DNA from: Pseudomonadota bacterium
Lineage (GTDB): Bacteria > Pseudomonadota > Gammaproteobacteria > Steroidobacterales > Steroidobacteraceae
NCBI GenBank assembly: GCA_016704655.1
Contig: JADIZR010000007.1
Span: 186,001 to 250,000, forward strand
DNA length: 64,000 bases
Direction: 5' to 3'
The notes under the pieces were generated by a model, which was given only the letters and a program-made list of their open reading frames with translations, was not told the origin of the DNA and made no database searches. Position numbers and translations under genes: made by a program. This document shows, one piece after another, positions 24,492 through 33,891 of this stretch; within the stretch, counting starts at the first letter, position 1; each line of letters opens with the position of its first letter.

Positions 24492-25427
24492 ATGAGCACC
24501 GGCACACCATCGACGTCCGTCGTCATTGCGTACCTGCGCGACCTGCACAATCGCATCACGAACGCCCTGCAACAGGCGGACGGTGGCGCGACGTTCCGCC
24601 ACGACAGCTGGCAACGACCGGAAGGCGGCGGCGGCGAATCGCGTGTGCTGCGCGAAGGCGCCGTGTTCGAGCAAGCCGGCATCAACTTCTCGCACGTCTT
24701 AGGCGGCAAGCTGCCCTCGTCTGCCACGGCGCAGCGGCCTGAGCTGGAAGGCGCCAGCTTTGAAGCGACGGGCGTGTCGCTCGTCATCCATCCACGCAAC
24801 CCGTACGTGCCGACCTCGCACGCCAACGTGCGCTTCTTCATGGCGATCAAGGAGGGCCTGCCCGCCGCCTGGTGGTTCGGCGGCGGCTTCGACCTCACGC
24901 CGTACTACCCTTTCCAAGAGGACGTGCTGCACTGGCATCGCACGTCGAAATCGGCCTGCGACCCGTTCGGCCCTGATGTCTATGCAAAGTACAAAGACTG
25001 GTGCGATCGCTACTTTTACCTGAAGCACCGCAATGAGACGCGGGGCGTCGGCGGGTTGTTCTTCGACGATCTCAACGAGTGGGGTTTCGAGCAGTCGTTA
25101 GCGTTCATGCGCAGCGTGGGTGATCACTACGTGCCTGCCTACCTGCCGATCGTCGACAGGCGCAAGGACTCGCCTTACGGCGAGCGCGAGCGCAACTTCC
25201 AGCTCTACCGCCGGGGACGTTATGTTGAATTCAACCTCGTTTACGACCGCGGTACGATCTTCGGCCTGCAGACCGGCGGGCGCATCGAATCCATACTGAT
25301 GTCGCTGCCGCCGCTGGTGCGGTGGGAATACGACTACAAACCCGCACCGGGGACGCCGGAAGCGTCGCTGTACGCCGATTACCTGCGGCCCCGGAACTGG
25401 CTGGCGGAACTCGGCCACTCCAGTTGA
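24492..25427 (+). CDS. hemF: Coproporphyrinogen III oxidase, aerobic
   Basis: A 311-aa oxygen-dependent enzyme converting coproporphyrinogen III to protoporphyrinogen IX in haem synthesis. Family blocks: GAVFEQAGINFSHVLG, HPRNPYVPTSHANVRFF, WWFGGGFDLTPYYPF, KHRNETRGVGGLFFDDLN, NFQLYRRGRYVEFNLVYDRG and SLPPLVRWEYDYKP. The start is ATG 24492; GTG 24486 is less likely. The 3' third (from about 25060) has a decayed second copy at 29535-29914. hemB lies 17 kb downstream. Confidence 0.96.
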   Translation: MSTGTPSTSVVIAYLRDLHNRITNALQQADGGATFRHDSWQRPEGGGGESRVLREGAVFEQAGINFSHVLGGKLPSSATAQRPELEGASFEATGVSLVIHPRNPYVPTSHANVRFFMAIKEGLPAAWWFGGGFDLTPYYPFQEDVLHWHRTSKSACDPFGPDVYAKYKDWCDRYFYLKHRNETRGVGGLFFDDLNEWGFEQSLAFMRSVGDHYVPAYLPIVDRRKDSPYGERERNFQLYRRGRYVEFNLVYDRGTIFGLQTGGRIESILMSLPPLVRWEYDYKPAPGTPEASLYADYLRPRNWLAELGHSS

Positions 25428-25739
25428 TCTGCGCCATCGCGCCGCGCGGCGCCAGTCGGCCAGCCAGCCAATCAGTCAGTCAGTCAGTCAGCGAGCAGTC
25501 TCCAGGGGGCTGAGTTAAGTGCACGTAGACGTGCCTTGCGGTCGCTACTCAGGAACATTGCGGTACGTCACAGTTCTGGAGTAGGTTGCGACCTTCGAGG
25601 ATCCGACTACAAGAATCGACCGCGCAGGCAGCCTCGTTTGTTGCGGCGATGTTCAACACGAGTTGCGGCTGCCTGAGTGGTGTGCCTTCGCGGCCACCCG
25701 CTGGCATCCCGCCGACCAGACTGAAGGGAGAACCAGCCG
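25428..25739. other. 312-bp spacer between hemF and peptidase 1
   Basis: No gene or RNA is recognised. A short tetranucleotide run, CAGTCAGTCAGTCAG, lies within 25471-25490 after GGCCAGCCAGCC. The 3' end carries GAAGGGAGAA, a plausible ribosome-binding site for the ATG at 25740. No confident promoter was seen. Confidence 0.5.
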
Positions 25740-28700
25740 ATGTTGATCCGTAAATTTACGCTGAGCGCGGCCGCTGGCGTGCTGACTTTCGTTGCGGCGT
25801 CGTCGATCGCACTACCGACCCAGGCTGCAGATCGCGCCGCTGCAAGGACGGTCCGCACGGCACCGGCGAGCATCGAGCGACTGCGGCTCGCCACGCCGCT
25901 GACTCGCGAGAACGCCAGGTCCGCCATCGATCCCGTGCTGCTGCGCAGCAACGGCAGCCAGCAGGTCCTGGTGCGCTTCAGGTCACCCTCGGTGGCGGAA
26001 TCCAACGTCACGAATCCTGCCGACGGGATCATGCGTCGCGAAGAGATCCGGATCGAACAGAACACGTTCGTCAATCGCGTGCAACGGCTCGCACCCGGCG
26101 CGCGCATGATCGCCGAGGTCCAGGGCGTGCTGAATGCGGTCGTCCTGCAGGCAGACTCGGCAACGATCCGGCAGATTGCGGCCGATCCATCGGTGGCGCG
26201 CGTTTCGCGCGTGATCGACTACAAGCTCGACCTCTCGGAGACGGTTCCGTACATCACCGCGAGCAAGCTGCAGCGGGTCAACAAGGGAAGGGGCGTCAAG
26301 GTCGCGGTGCTCGATTCCGGCATCGACTACACCCACGCCGCGTTCGGGGGCCCTGGCACAGCCGCAGCCTACGCGGCGGCCTACGGCACGTCCACGACGG
26401 ACGCGCGCAATACGACGCGGGATGGCCTGTTCCCGACCGCGCGCGCGGTCCAAGGCTTCGATTTCGTTGGTGAAGCCTGGCCTAACGGTGATCTCGCGCC
26501 GGACCCGGACCCGATTGACTGCGGCCCGACCGTCATCGACTGTGCGGGCAGCCACGGCACCCATGTCGCCGACATCATCGGCGGCACCGCGGGCGTGGCG
26601 CCGAAGGTCAAGCTGTATGCCGTCAAGGTTTGCAGCGCGGTCACAACCTCCTGCAGTGGCGTCGCGCTGTTGCAGGGCATGGAATACGCGGCCGACCCAA
26701 ACGGTGACGGCGACACGTCCGACCGTGTGGACATCATCAACATGTCACTCGGTTCGCCCTATGGCCAGCCGTTCGACGACGACCTCGCCGCGGCCGTGCA
26801 GGGCGCGACGAAGCTGGGCATCCTCACGGTCGCGTCCGCCGGCAATTCGAGCGACAAGCCGTACGTGACGGGCTCACCGGGTGCCGCCCCCAGTGCACTG
26901 TCGGTCGCCCAGACCGCGGTGCCCAGCGACTTCCAGCCGTACCTCGACGTGACCGCTCCGGTGAACATCGCCGGCAGCTACCCGGCCGTCTACCAGTCGT
27001 GGTCGGCGCCGCTCACGAGCGTCGTGGAGTCGACGATGCAGTACGGCGACGGCGCAGGCGGCAATCTCAATGGTTGCGTCGCTTTCGCGGCAGGCTCGTT
27101 GGCCGGCAAGATCGTCCTGGTCGATCGCGGCGCCTGCGACTTTACTCTCAAGATCTCCAACATCGCCGCCGGCAACGGCTTGATCGGCATCATCGGCTTG
27201 ATCGCCCCGGGCGATCCGTTCGAAGGCGGGGTTGGCGCCGGCACGCCAAGCATCCCCGGCTACATGATCAGCCAGTCGCTCTCGAGCAGCCTGAAGGCCG
27301 GCCTGCCCGCCACGACGCTCCGCTTTGATCCGAACAACGGCCTGCCACTCGTCATGGGCATGGTCGGCAGTTCGTCGCGAGGACCGAGCAACCACTACAA
27401 CGCGATCAAGCCTGAGATCGGCGCACCCGGCGCATCGATTTCGGCGCTCGCGGGCACGGGCACGGGCACCGAGCCGTTTGGCGGCACCTCGGGGGCGGCG
27501 CCGATGGTGGCCGGTTCCGCGGCGCTGGTGCTCGGCGCGCTGCCAGGCCTCAGACCCTACGAAGTCAAGGCCCGGCTGATGAACAATGCCGAGCGCCAGA
27601 TCTTCACGGACGTCGGCACTGGCCGGTTGGCGGAGATCACGCGCATCGGCAGTGGCGAAGTCCGCGTCTACGACGCATGGGCGGATCCCGCCGCGGCCTG
27701 GAACTCCGACACGCGCATCGCGGCGCTCAGCTTTGGACAGGTCGATGCGACCCGGAAGGTCCTCAAGTTGACGAAGCGAGTCACAGTCCGGAACTACTCG
27801 GACAAATGGATCACCTACGCAATCTCGGCGCCCTTCCGCTTCGCGGACGACGAGGCCCTCGGCGCGGTCGAGATCTCGACGCGGGCGTCGCTCAGCGTGC
27901 CACCGCAGAGCACGCGAGACTTCCCGGTCACGATGACGATCTATGGCGACACAGTCCGGGACAATCAGATGAACTCGGCTCGGCTGGCGCCGATCCTGGA
28001 GCGCTGACGTTCAACGAGATCGACGGCTACATCGTGCTCGATGGCGGCAGCAAGTCTCGCCTGCACCTGCCATGGCACGTCCTGCCGCGCAAGGCCGCGG
28101 AGGTGACCGGCAACAGGAAGCTGGCCTTCGCCCAAGGCGTGGCCACTGCCACGCTCCGCAACAATGGCGTGGGAACGGCGCAGAACGACGCCTACGCGTT
28201 GCTGGCAGTCAGCCCGAACCAGCCGAAGGGTGGCCCAGGCGAAGGCATGCCGACTCCCGACATCCGAGCGGTGGGCATCAACACCTACCCGGTGCCGGCT
28301 GGGTTCTGTTCTGACAACGAATCGTTCCTGTGGGCCTTCGCGATCGACACCTGGGAACGGCAGACCCACTCCCTGCCGGTCGCCCATTTCGTCTCACTGG
28401 ACATCAACCGGGACGGGGTCTGGGACTACGACGTCGTGAATCTCGACGGGTCGCTGCTGAACGTCACGGACGGCCGCCAACTCACCTGGGCGATCAATCG
28501 GGAGACGGGCAGTGCGGAGGCTTTCTTCTTCACGGAACACGCCACGAACACCGGCAACACGGTGTTGCTGATCTGCGGCGAGCAGGTCGGCTTGACCGGC
28601 ACCGACATGCTGGCGACCAATGTCGACATGATGGTCGAGTCGGCCGACTGGTACTTCGGCGGCCCCGGCGACATGGTGACCGGATTGACGGTCACGCCAT

Positions 28701-28891
28701 TAGGCGAGCGCTACCTAGGCGTAACGACCGACATCCCGGGCAACAGCACCGGTACGATGGACGTGTACGACTTCGGCCTCTTCCCGGGAAATACCAAGGA
28801 ACTTGGCGTCCTCCTGTTCACGAATGGCGCGCGTTCCGGCAGTACCGGCGGCGCCACCCGTAGCACCGAGGCGTTGCAGTTCAGGCCGTAG
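25740..28891 (+). pseudogene. Secreted S8 subtilisin-like peptidase 1 (one-base frameshift)
   Basis: A Sec signal peptide (about 1-29) precedes an I9-like propeptide (about 60-175). The S8 catalytic domain has Asp in VAVLDSGIDYTH, His in GSHGTHVADIIGG, Asn in VASAGNSSDK and Ser in GGTSGAAPMVAG, with an inserted PA domain (SLAGKIVLVDRGACDF). The first frame stops at 28007 after NQMNS. The conserved continuation (AGADPGALTFNEIDGYIVLD, then SLDINRDGVWDYDVVNLD) is open in another frame to 28891. The break fits a single G loss near 27974-27980. Restored length would be about 1050 aa. The catalytic part is intact, so the first frame alone may give an active, C-terminally truncated enzyme. Confidence 0.85.
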
Positions 28892-28916
28892 GCTCGGACG
28901 CGGGTCGAAACAGACA

Positions 28917-28946
28917 GGGCCTCCCCCGTAAGGGGGAGGCCCTTTT
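28917..28946 (+). terminator. Terminator after peptidase 1
   Basis: GGGCCTCCCCC (28917-28927) pairs perfectly with GGGGGAGGCCC (28932-28942) around GTAA, followed by TTTT. It lies just beyond the 3' end of the convergent lipoprotein gene. Confidence 0.88.
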
Positions 28947-28950
28947 CAAT

Positions 28951-29412
28951 TCAGGACGAGCCAGACGGAGCGACACGCGGCGACTCACAAAGCCGGAAAT
29001 TGCCCTGGCCGTTGCTGCGATAGTCGAATTTTCGCCCCACCACGTCGAAGACGATCCAGTAGCCAGGGACGGGAGCCTGGGTATAGAACTCGCCCCGCAG
29101 TGGGCACCCGAGCGAACCGTCGCTCCAGGTGACGCTTTCGTCCCGGATCAGTCTCACTGAAGAGGGGTCCGCGCCCGAACGCCGGATCACGTCCTCACGA
29201 ACTCGCGCGACCAGGTCCGCGGGCGCTTCGCCCGTCACTGGCGCCCGAGGCTCGGCCACGCGCTCGGGCAGGGGTTTCGCCGTGGCTCTGCGTGCTTCAA
29301 TACGACGCGCCTTGTCGTCAACCGGTTCGTCACCGGCCTGTGCGCCGAGACAGCCCTGCAGCAGCACGCTGCACATCAACAGAGTCGCCGCCGCTGGTTT
29401 CGATCGCTCCAT
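28951..29412 (-). CDS. Small lipoprotein with W-DGSLGCP domain (copy 1)
   Basis: A 153-aa lipoprotein. The signal peptide MERSKPAAATLLMCSVLLQGC has lipobox LLQGC. A charged low-complexity spacer is followed by a compact C-terminal domain VTWSDGSLGCPLRGEFYTQA, VPGYWIVFDVVGRKFDYR and LCESP. The two conserved cysteines probably form a disulfide. A homologue (33399-33845) sits in the same convergent position after the second S8 peptidase. The family is of unknown function. Pairing with a peptidase twice suggests a partner such as an inhibitor or membrane-held ligand, but that is inference. Confidence 0.8.
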   Translation of the reverse strand: MERSKPAAATLLMCSVLLQGCLGAQAGDEPVDDKARRIEARRATAKPLPERVAEPRAPVTGEAPADLVARVREDVIRRSGADPSSVRLIRDESVTWSDGSLGCPLRGEFYTQAPVPGYWIVFDVVGRKFDYRSNGQGNFRLCESPRVAPSGSS

Positions 29413-29534
29413 GGCCCGGCTTCTTTGCTTCAGGGGACGCCTTGTTGACCCAGACTCGTTCGTCCCAACGCAGCGCCGAATACAACAACGATATCAGGTG
29501 AATGCTCGAGTTTCCGGAACGACGAGCGGCGCCG

Positions 29535-29914
29535 ACAAGCTGTTATTCGACGACATGAACGAGTGGGGCTTCAAATAGTCGTTCGCGTTCATGCGCAGCG
29601 CGGGTGATCACTACGTGCCTGCCTACCTGCCGATCGTCGAGAAGTGCAAGGAAACTCCATACGGCGAGCGCGAACGGAACCTTCAGCTCTGCCGCCGGGC
29701 ACGTTATGTTGAATTCAACCTCGTTTACGATCGCGGCACGATCTTCGGCCTGCAGACCGGTGAGCGCATCGAATCCTTGCTCATGTCGGTGCCGTCGCTG
29801 GTGCGGTGGGAGTACGACTACAAGCCTGCACCGGGGACGACGAAAGAGCGACTTTACAAGGACTTTCTGCATCCGCGCGACTGGCTGACCGAGTTTGCAG
29901 CAGCGTCACGCTGA
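29535..29914 (+). pseudogene. hemF: hemF 3'-end remnant with in-frame amber codon
   Basis: Encodes the last ~120 codons of HemF: LLFDDMNEWGF, then TAG (29576-29578) where hemF has a sense codon, then MRSAGDHYVPAYLPIVE, VEFNLVYDRGTIFGLQTG, VRWEYDYKPAPGT and HPRDWLTEF. It lacks the first 60% of the gene. By eye DNA identity to 25060-25427 is high (roughly four bases in five) but clearly diverged, so it is an old duplicate or a foreign copy. It marks the second copy of the hemF/peptidase/lipoprotein module. Confidence 0.88.
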
Positions 29915-30318
29915 CCTGAGCCAATAAGTGCGCAGCCGCCGCGCTCGGCACCGCTTGGCGCTGCGTTGCCAGGCCGCGCAGCTGCACCAGGCCTGTCTTG
30001 ACGACGGAAAACTGTGACTCAGTTTGCAATCGCTGGCGCGCGCAGTTAGCGTTCGGCGTCGGCAAACGCAAGGGCACACCCGCTGTGAGACGGGGTCGCA
30101 AAGCTTCGCTCTTGATCGCCAAGAACAAGAGGGCTGGGCTACCTGACACGCCGGGGTTGGATTTCGCCACGCGCCACACACGCGGCAGGAATCCAGACCG
30201 GTTTGGTCAGCAGGGGAGGAGAAGGCGCACCCGGTCGCGGGCAAGCGTCCCAACGTCGCGTTCCTGTTGTCGAAGACATCGGTCCATCCAAAAGCTTGCG
30301 CTTCTTGCGGGAGGGTAC
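29915..30318. other. 404-bp spacer between hemF remnant and peptidase 2
   Basis: No gene, RNA or clear repeat is seen. It corresponds in position to the 312-bp spacer after hemF, but the two have diverged beyond recognition by eye. GGGAGG at 30309-30314 is a good ribosome-binding site for peptidase 2. The open frame through this spacer, in line with the peptidase, has no export-signal character and is read as non-coding. Confidence 0.5.
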
Positions 30319-33300
30319 ATGCGTAGAAGTCAAATACTGTCATTGCTGTCGACGGTCGTGATCACGGCCGTCGCTGCGGTGTCCGTTCCAACGACGGTAA
30401 CCTATGCGGGCGACGGCTCGAAAGGCTTCCGGGCTCACAACAACAAGTCCAGCAACGGCGTGTACATCGTCCGCATGTCGGACGAACCAGCTGCCGCGTA
30501 CACCGGTAAAGTACGTGGCTACGGGGCGACCAGGCCGGCTGAGGGTGAAAAGCTCGACGCTTCAAGGCCCGAGGTCGAGAGCTATCGTGGCTACCTCAGG
30601 TCGAGGCACGCTGACGCAGTGGCTCGCGTGGGCGGTCGCAAGATCTACAGTTATGGCCTGGTTTTCAATGGCTTCGCGGCGGAACTGACCGAAAAGCAGG
30701 CGCAGAAGCTCGCGTCCATGCCGGGCGTGCTGGCCGTCATGAAGGACGAGTTGCGTTACTCAGACACATCCACCACGCCTGCCTTCCTCGGGCTCAACGC
30801 TGACGATGGTCTCTGGGATCGGCTCGACAGCCCGCGCGACGCAGGTGAAAGCGTCGTGGTGGGTATCATCGACTCGGGCATCTGGCCCGAGAATGCCAGC
30901 TTCGCCAATGACGCGGAGCGGGATCACGGCGACGACCGCGACCATGGTCGCGGCCATGCCTATGGCAACCGTCACATCCGCGGCTGGAAGGGAACCTGCG
31001 TAAGTGGCGAAGAATTCGTCGGCAAGAAGGTCTGCAACGGCAAGATCATCGGCGCCCGGTACTTCAATGAAGCCTGGGGTGGCGATGCGGGAATCGACGC
31101 GGACAGACCGTGGGAGTTCAATTCCCCACGCGACTACGATGGTCACGGCACGCACACAGCAGCCACCGCCGCGGGCAACTACCGCACGAAGGTCACGGGA
31201 CCCGCGGCCGCCTACGGCCGCGTGAGCGGCATGGCGCCCGGCGCGAAGATTGCAACGTACAAGGCACTGTGGGCGGTCGAAGACGGCTCGACGGCAAACG
31301 GCTTCACGTCCGACCTGGTTGCGGCAATCGACCAGGCCGTTGCGGACGGCGTCGACGTCATCAACTACTCGGTCAGTGGCACGACGACGAACTTCCGCGA
31401 CGCCGTGGAAATCGCCTTCATGTACGCGGCCGATGCAGGCGTGTTCGTGGCGGCTTCCGCCGGCAATAGTGGTCCAACCGTCGGCACAGTCGCGCATCCG
31501 AGCCCATGGATCACTACCGTCGCCGCCGGCACGCACAACCGTTCTTCGATCGTCACGGCCACGCTCGGCAATGGCTCGACCTACACCGGCGCCGGCCTGA
31601 CGACTGCCGCTGTAACGGCGCCCCTGATCGACTCGACTGCCGCAGGAATGGCAGGAGCGAGTGCGACCGCCGTCAGCCTGTGCTACTCCACGTCCTGGAA
31701 TGGCGGCGTCGCCGCGCTCGACCCGGCCAAGGTGGCCGGCAAGATCGTGGTCTGCGACCGCGGCGTCAGCGACCGCGTCGACAAGAGCCTTGCCGTGCAG
31801 GAAGCGGGGGGCGTCGGCATGATCCTGCTAAATCCGACGGCCAATACGCTGAATGCGGACTTCCACTCGGTGCCGACGGCGCATCTGCAGAACACCGACT
31901 ATGCGGCCGTACACGCGTACGCGGCGATTCCGGGCGCGACGGCCACCATCGGCGTGTCGACGATCGACACCAGCACCCCGGCGCCGTACATTGCATCGTT
32001 CTCGTCGCGCGGCCCGCTGGCCGCCGGTGCCGGCGACCTGCTGAAGCCGGATATCACCGCGCCGGGCCAGGACATCCTCGCTGCAGTATCGCCGGTCGTC
32101 GGTGGTCTCGACTTCAACCTGCTGAGCGGCACGTCGATGTCGTCGCCGCACATTGCCGGCCTCGCGGCACTGTTGAAAGACTTGTACCCGAAGTGGACGC
32201 CGATGATGATCAAGTCGGCGCTGATGACCACGGCGGGTGACGTCCTCGACGGACCGAACACGCACCCGCTGGTAATCTTCCGACAGGGAGCCGGCCACGT
32301 CACCCCGAACAAGGCTGCCGATCCCGGTCTCGTGTTCAAATCAGGCTGGAACGACTGGCTCGGATTCCTGTGCGGCACGCAGTTGCCTGCCGTGAACTGC
32401 ACCAGCGCGGGCATCCCGGTGCTCGACCCCAGCAACTTCAACACGCCCTCAATCGCGATCGGCGACCTCGTCGGCACGCAGACGGTGACGCGCACGGTGA
32501 CCAACGTCGATCATCGACGCGCCACCTACAACGTGTCGGTAACGGGACTGGCAGGGCTCACGGTGACGGTGTCTCCTGCAAAGTTCACCATCAACCCGGG
32601 CAAGTCGCAGAAGGTGTCCATCACCTTCCAGACGACGACGGCAACCCCCAATGCTTACGTGGGCGGTCAGATCACCTGGAGCGACGGCAAGCACAAGGTC
32701 CGCGTTCCGGTCGTCGTGCGGCCGCTGGCCCTGGCTGCCCCGACCCAGGTCAGTGGCAATTACAGCGTGAAGTTCGGTTACGACGGCCCCTTCACAGCAG
32801 CGGCCCGCGGCCTCGTTCCGGCGACGACGGTCTCGGATACCGTGGCAATTGACGACTACAACGTTCACGTAGTCTCGGTGCCAGCCGGCACGACGTACAC
32901 GCGATTCTCCTTGTTCGATGCCAATTCGACAGCCGACAGTGACCTCGACCTCGAGGTGTACAACTCGGCCTTCACCTTTATTGGCGGGAGCGGCGGCGCC
33001 ACGTCGGCCGAGGAAGTCAGTTTCGTGAACCTGACGCCGGGCACCTACTACGTGCTCGTGGTCGGCTATGCGGCGCCTGCGCCAACGGCCGATTACACGC
33101 TCTTTACGTGGCAGTTGGGCTCCACGGACGCCGGCAACATGACGGTGACTGCGCCAGCCACGGCGGTCACCGGCACGAGCGGCAACATCGGACTCGCGTT
33201 CCCAGGTCCGCTGGTGCCGGGAACGAAGTACCTGGGTTCCGTGGCGTATGGCGGCATTGCAGGCATGCCGAACCCGACCATCGTTCGCGTCGACCCGTAG
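30319..33300 (+). CDS. Secreted S8 subtilisin-like peptidase 2 with PA, Fn3-like and PPC domains
   Basis: A 993-aa secreted serine protease of the cucumisin/lantibiotic-type S8A group. Signal peptide (1-31), I9 propeptide (YIVRMSDEPAAAY to MPGVLAVMKDELRYS), then the catalytic domain. Asp is in VGIIDSGIWPEN, His in DYDGHGTHTAATAAGNY and Ser in LSGTSMSSPHIAGLAALL. A His/Asp/Arg-rich insert (DAERDHGDDRDHGRGHAYG) lies after the Asp. A PA domain (KVAGKIVVCDRGVSDRVDKS) splits the catalytic domain. An Fn3-like domain (TVTRTVTNVDHRRATYNVSV) and a PPC-like domain (SDLDLEVYNSA, TPGTYYVLVVGYA) follow. The start is ATG 30319 with GGGAGG. It is only distantly similar to peptidase 1. Confidence 0.93.
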   Translation: MRRSQILSLLSTVVITAVAAVSVPTTVTYAGDGSKGFRAHNNKSSNGVYIVRMSDEPAAAYTGKVRGYGATRPAEGEKLDASRPEVESYRGYLRSRHADAVARVGGRKIYSYGLVFNGFAAELTEKQAQKLASMPGVLAVMKDELRYSDTSTTPAFLGLNADDGLWDRLDSPRDAGESVVVGIIDSGIWPENASFANDAERDHGDDRDHGRGHAYGNRHIRGWKGTCVSGEEFVGKKVCNGKIIGARYFNEAWGGDAGIDADRPWEFNSPRDYDGHGTHTAATAAGNYRTKVTGPAAAYGRVSGMAPGAKIATYKALWAVEDGSTANGFTSDLVAAIDQAVADGVDVINYSVSGTTTNFRDAVEIAFMYAADAGVFVAASAGNSGPTVGTVAHPSPWITTVAAGTHNRSSIVTATLGNGSTYTGAGLTTAAVTAPLIDSTAAGMAGASATAVSLCYSTSWNGGVAALDPAKVAGKIVVCDRGVSDRVDKSLAVQEAGGVGMILLNPTANTLNADFHSVPTAHLQNTDYAAVHAYAAIPGATATIGVSTIDTSTPAPYIASFSSRGPLAAGAGDLLKPDITAPGQDILAAVSPVVGGLDFNLLSGTSMSSPHIAGLAALLKDLYPKWTPMMIKSALMTTAGDVLDGPNTHPLVIFRQGAGHVTPNKAADPGLVFKSGWNDWLGFLCGTQLPAVNCTSAGIPVLDPSNFNTPSIAIGDLVGTQTVTRTVTNVDHRRATYNVSVTGLAGLTVTVSPAKFTINPGKSQKVSITFQTTTATPNAYVGGQITWSDGKHKVRVPVVVRPLALAAPTQVSGNYSVKFGYDGPFTAAARGLVPATTVSDTVAIDDYNVHVVSVPAGTTYTRFSLFDANSTADSDLDLEVYNSAFTFIGGSGGATSAEEVSFVNLTPGTYYVLVVGYAAPAPTADYTLFTWQLGSTDAGNMTVTAPATAVTGTSGNIGLAFPGPLVPGTKYLGSVAYGGIAGMPNPTIVRVDP

Positions 33301-33338
33301 GGCGCGACTCGAGTCTTCCGGCGGGGGCCGGCAAGCAG

Positions 33339-33370
33339 ACGCCCCGGGGAGCAATCCCCGGGGCGTTTTT
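33339..33370 (+). terminator. Terminator after peptidase 2
   Basis: ACGCCCCGGGGA (33339-33350) pairs with TCCCCGGGGCGT (33355-33366) around GCAA, then TTTT. It has the same design and position as the terminator after peptidase 1. Confidence 0.88.
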
Positions 33371-33398
33371 CATTGCACGATCCAGAGGCGCCGGTAGA

Positions 33399-33845
33399 TC
33401 AGGCGCGATCGTTGGGCAACGCCGCCGTCACCCGGGCCGCCGGACAGAACATCGGTCTGCCACGCGAACTGGAGTGGTAATTCAGGACCTGCTCTCCGGC
33501 CTGCAGCACGATGCGAAAGCCAGGTACGAGCGCCTGCGTATAGACCATGCCAGGCTGCGGGCAACCAAGCGAACCGTCCCGCCAGTTTACCGCTTCGGCG
33601 CTCGTCACCTTGATGTCGGCCCGAGCCGTCGTCGACCGATTGGCCGCGTCGTCGAGCGCGGCCTCGATCATCTCGGCGGGTGCATTCGTCACGGCTTTCT
33701 CCTCGACGACGGGGGGTGGGCCGCCCGCCGCTTGGCCCAGGGCACAGCCAGCGGCGAACGTGCAGGCCAGCCACGCAGTGGTGAAGGGCCCGCACCAGCG
33801 AACCATCGGACCGGAACCTGCCCGGTGCAGTACTCTTGTCAACAT
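33399..33845 (-). CDS. Small lipoprotein with W-DGSLGCP domain (copy 2)
   Basis: Up to 148 aa; an internal ATG at 33806 (MVRWCGPFTTAW) would give a 135-aa protein whose lipobox FAAGC is better placed, so that start is preferred. The C-terminal domain repeats that of copy 1: VNWRDGSLGCPQPGMVYTQA, VPGFRIVLQAGEQVLNYH and a second Cys in MFCP. N-terminal halves share no sequence apart from lipoprotein character. It is convergent with peptidase 2 and separated by that gene's terminator, exactly like copy 1. Function unknown. Confidence 0.78.
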   Translation of the reverse strand: MLTRVLHRAGSGPMVRWCGPFTTAWLACTFAAGCALGQAAGGPPPVVEEKAVTNAPAEMIEAALDDAANRSTTARADIKVTSAEAVNWRDGSLGCPQPGMVYTQALVPGFRIVLQAGEQVLNYHSSSRGRPMFCPAARVTAALPNDRA

Positions 33846-33891
33846 CCAGCGTTACTCCGTTGCGTGACCCGGGACTCCGGATCGGTCAGAC

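Noticed and set aside
29129..29578. 149-codon plus-strand ORF ending in the hemF fragment
   Set aside because: Most of it is antisense to lipoprotein 1; only the final ~12 codons are hemF-derived.
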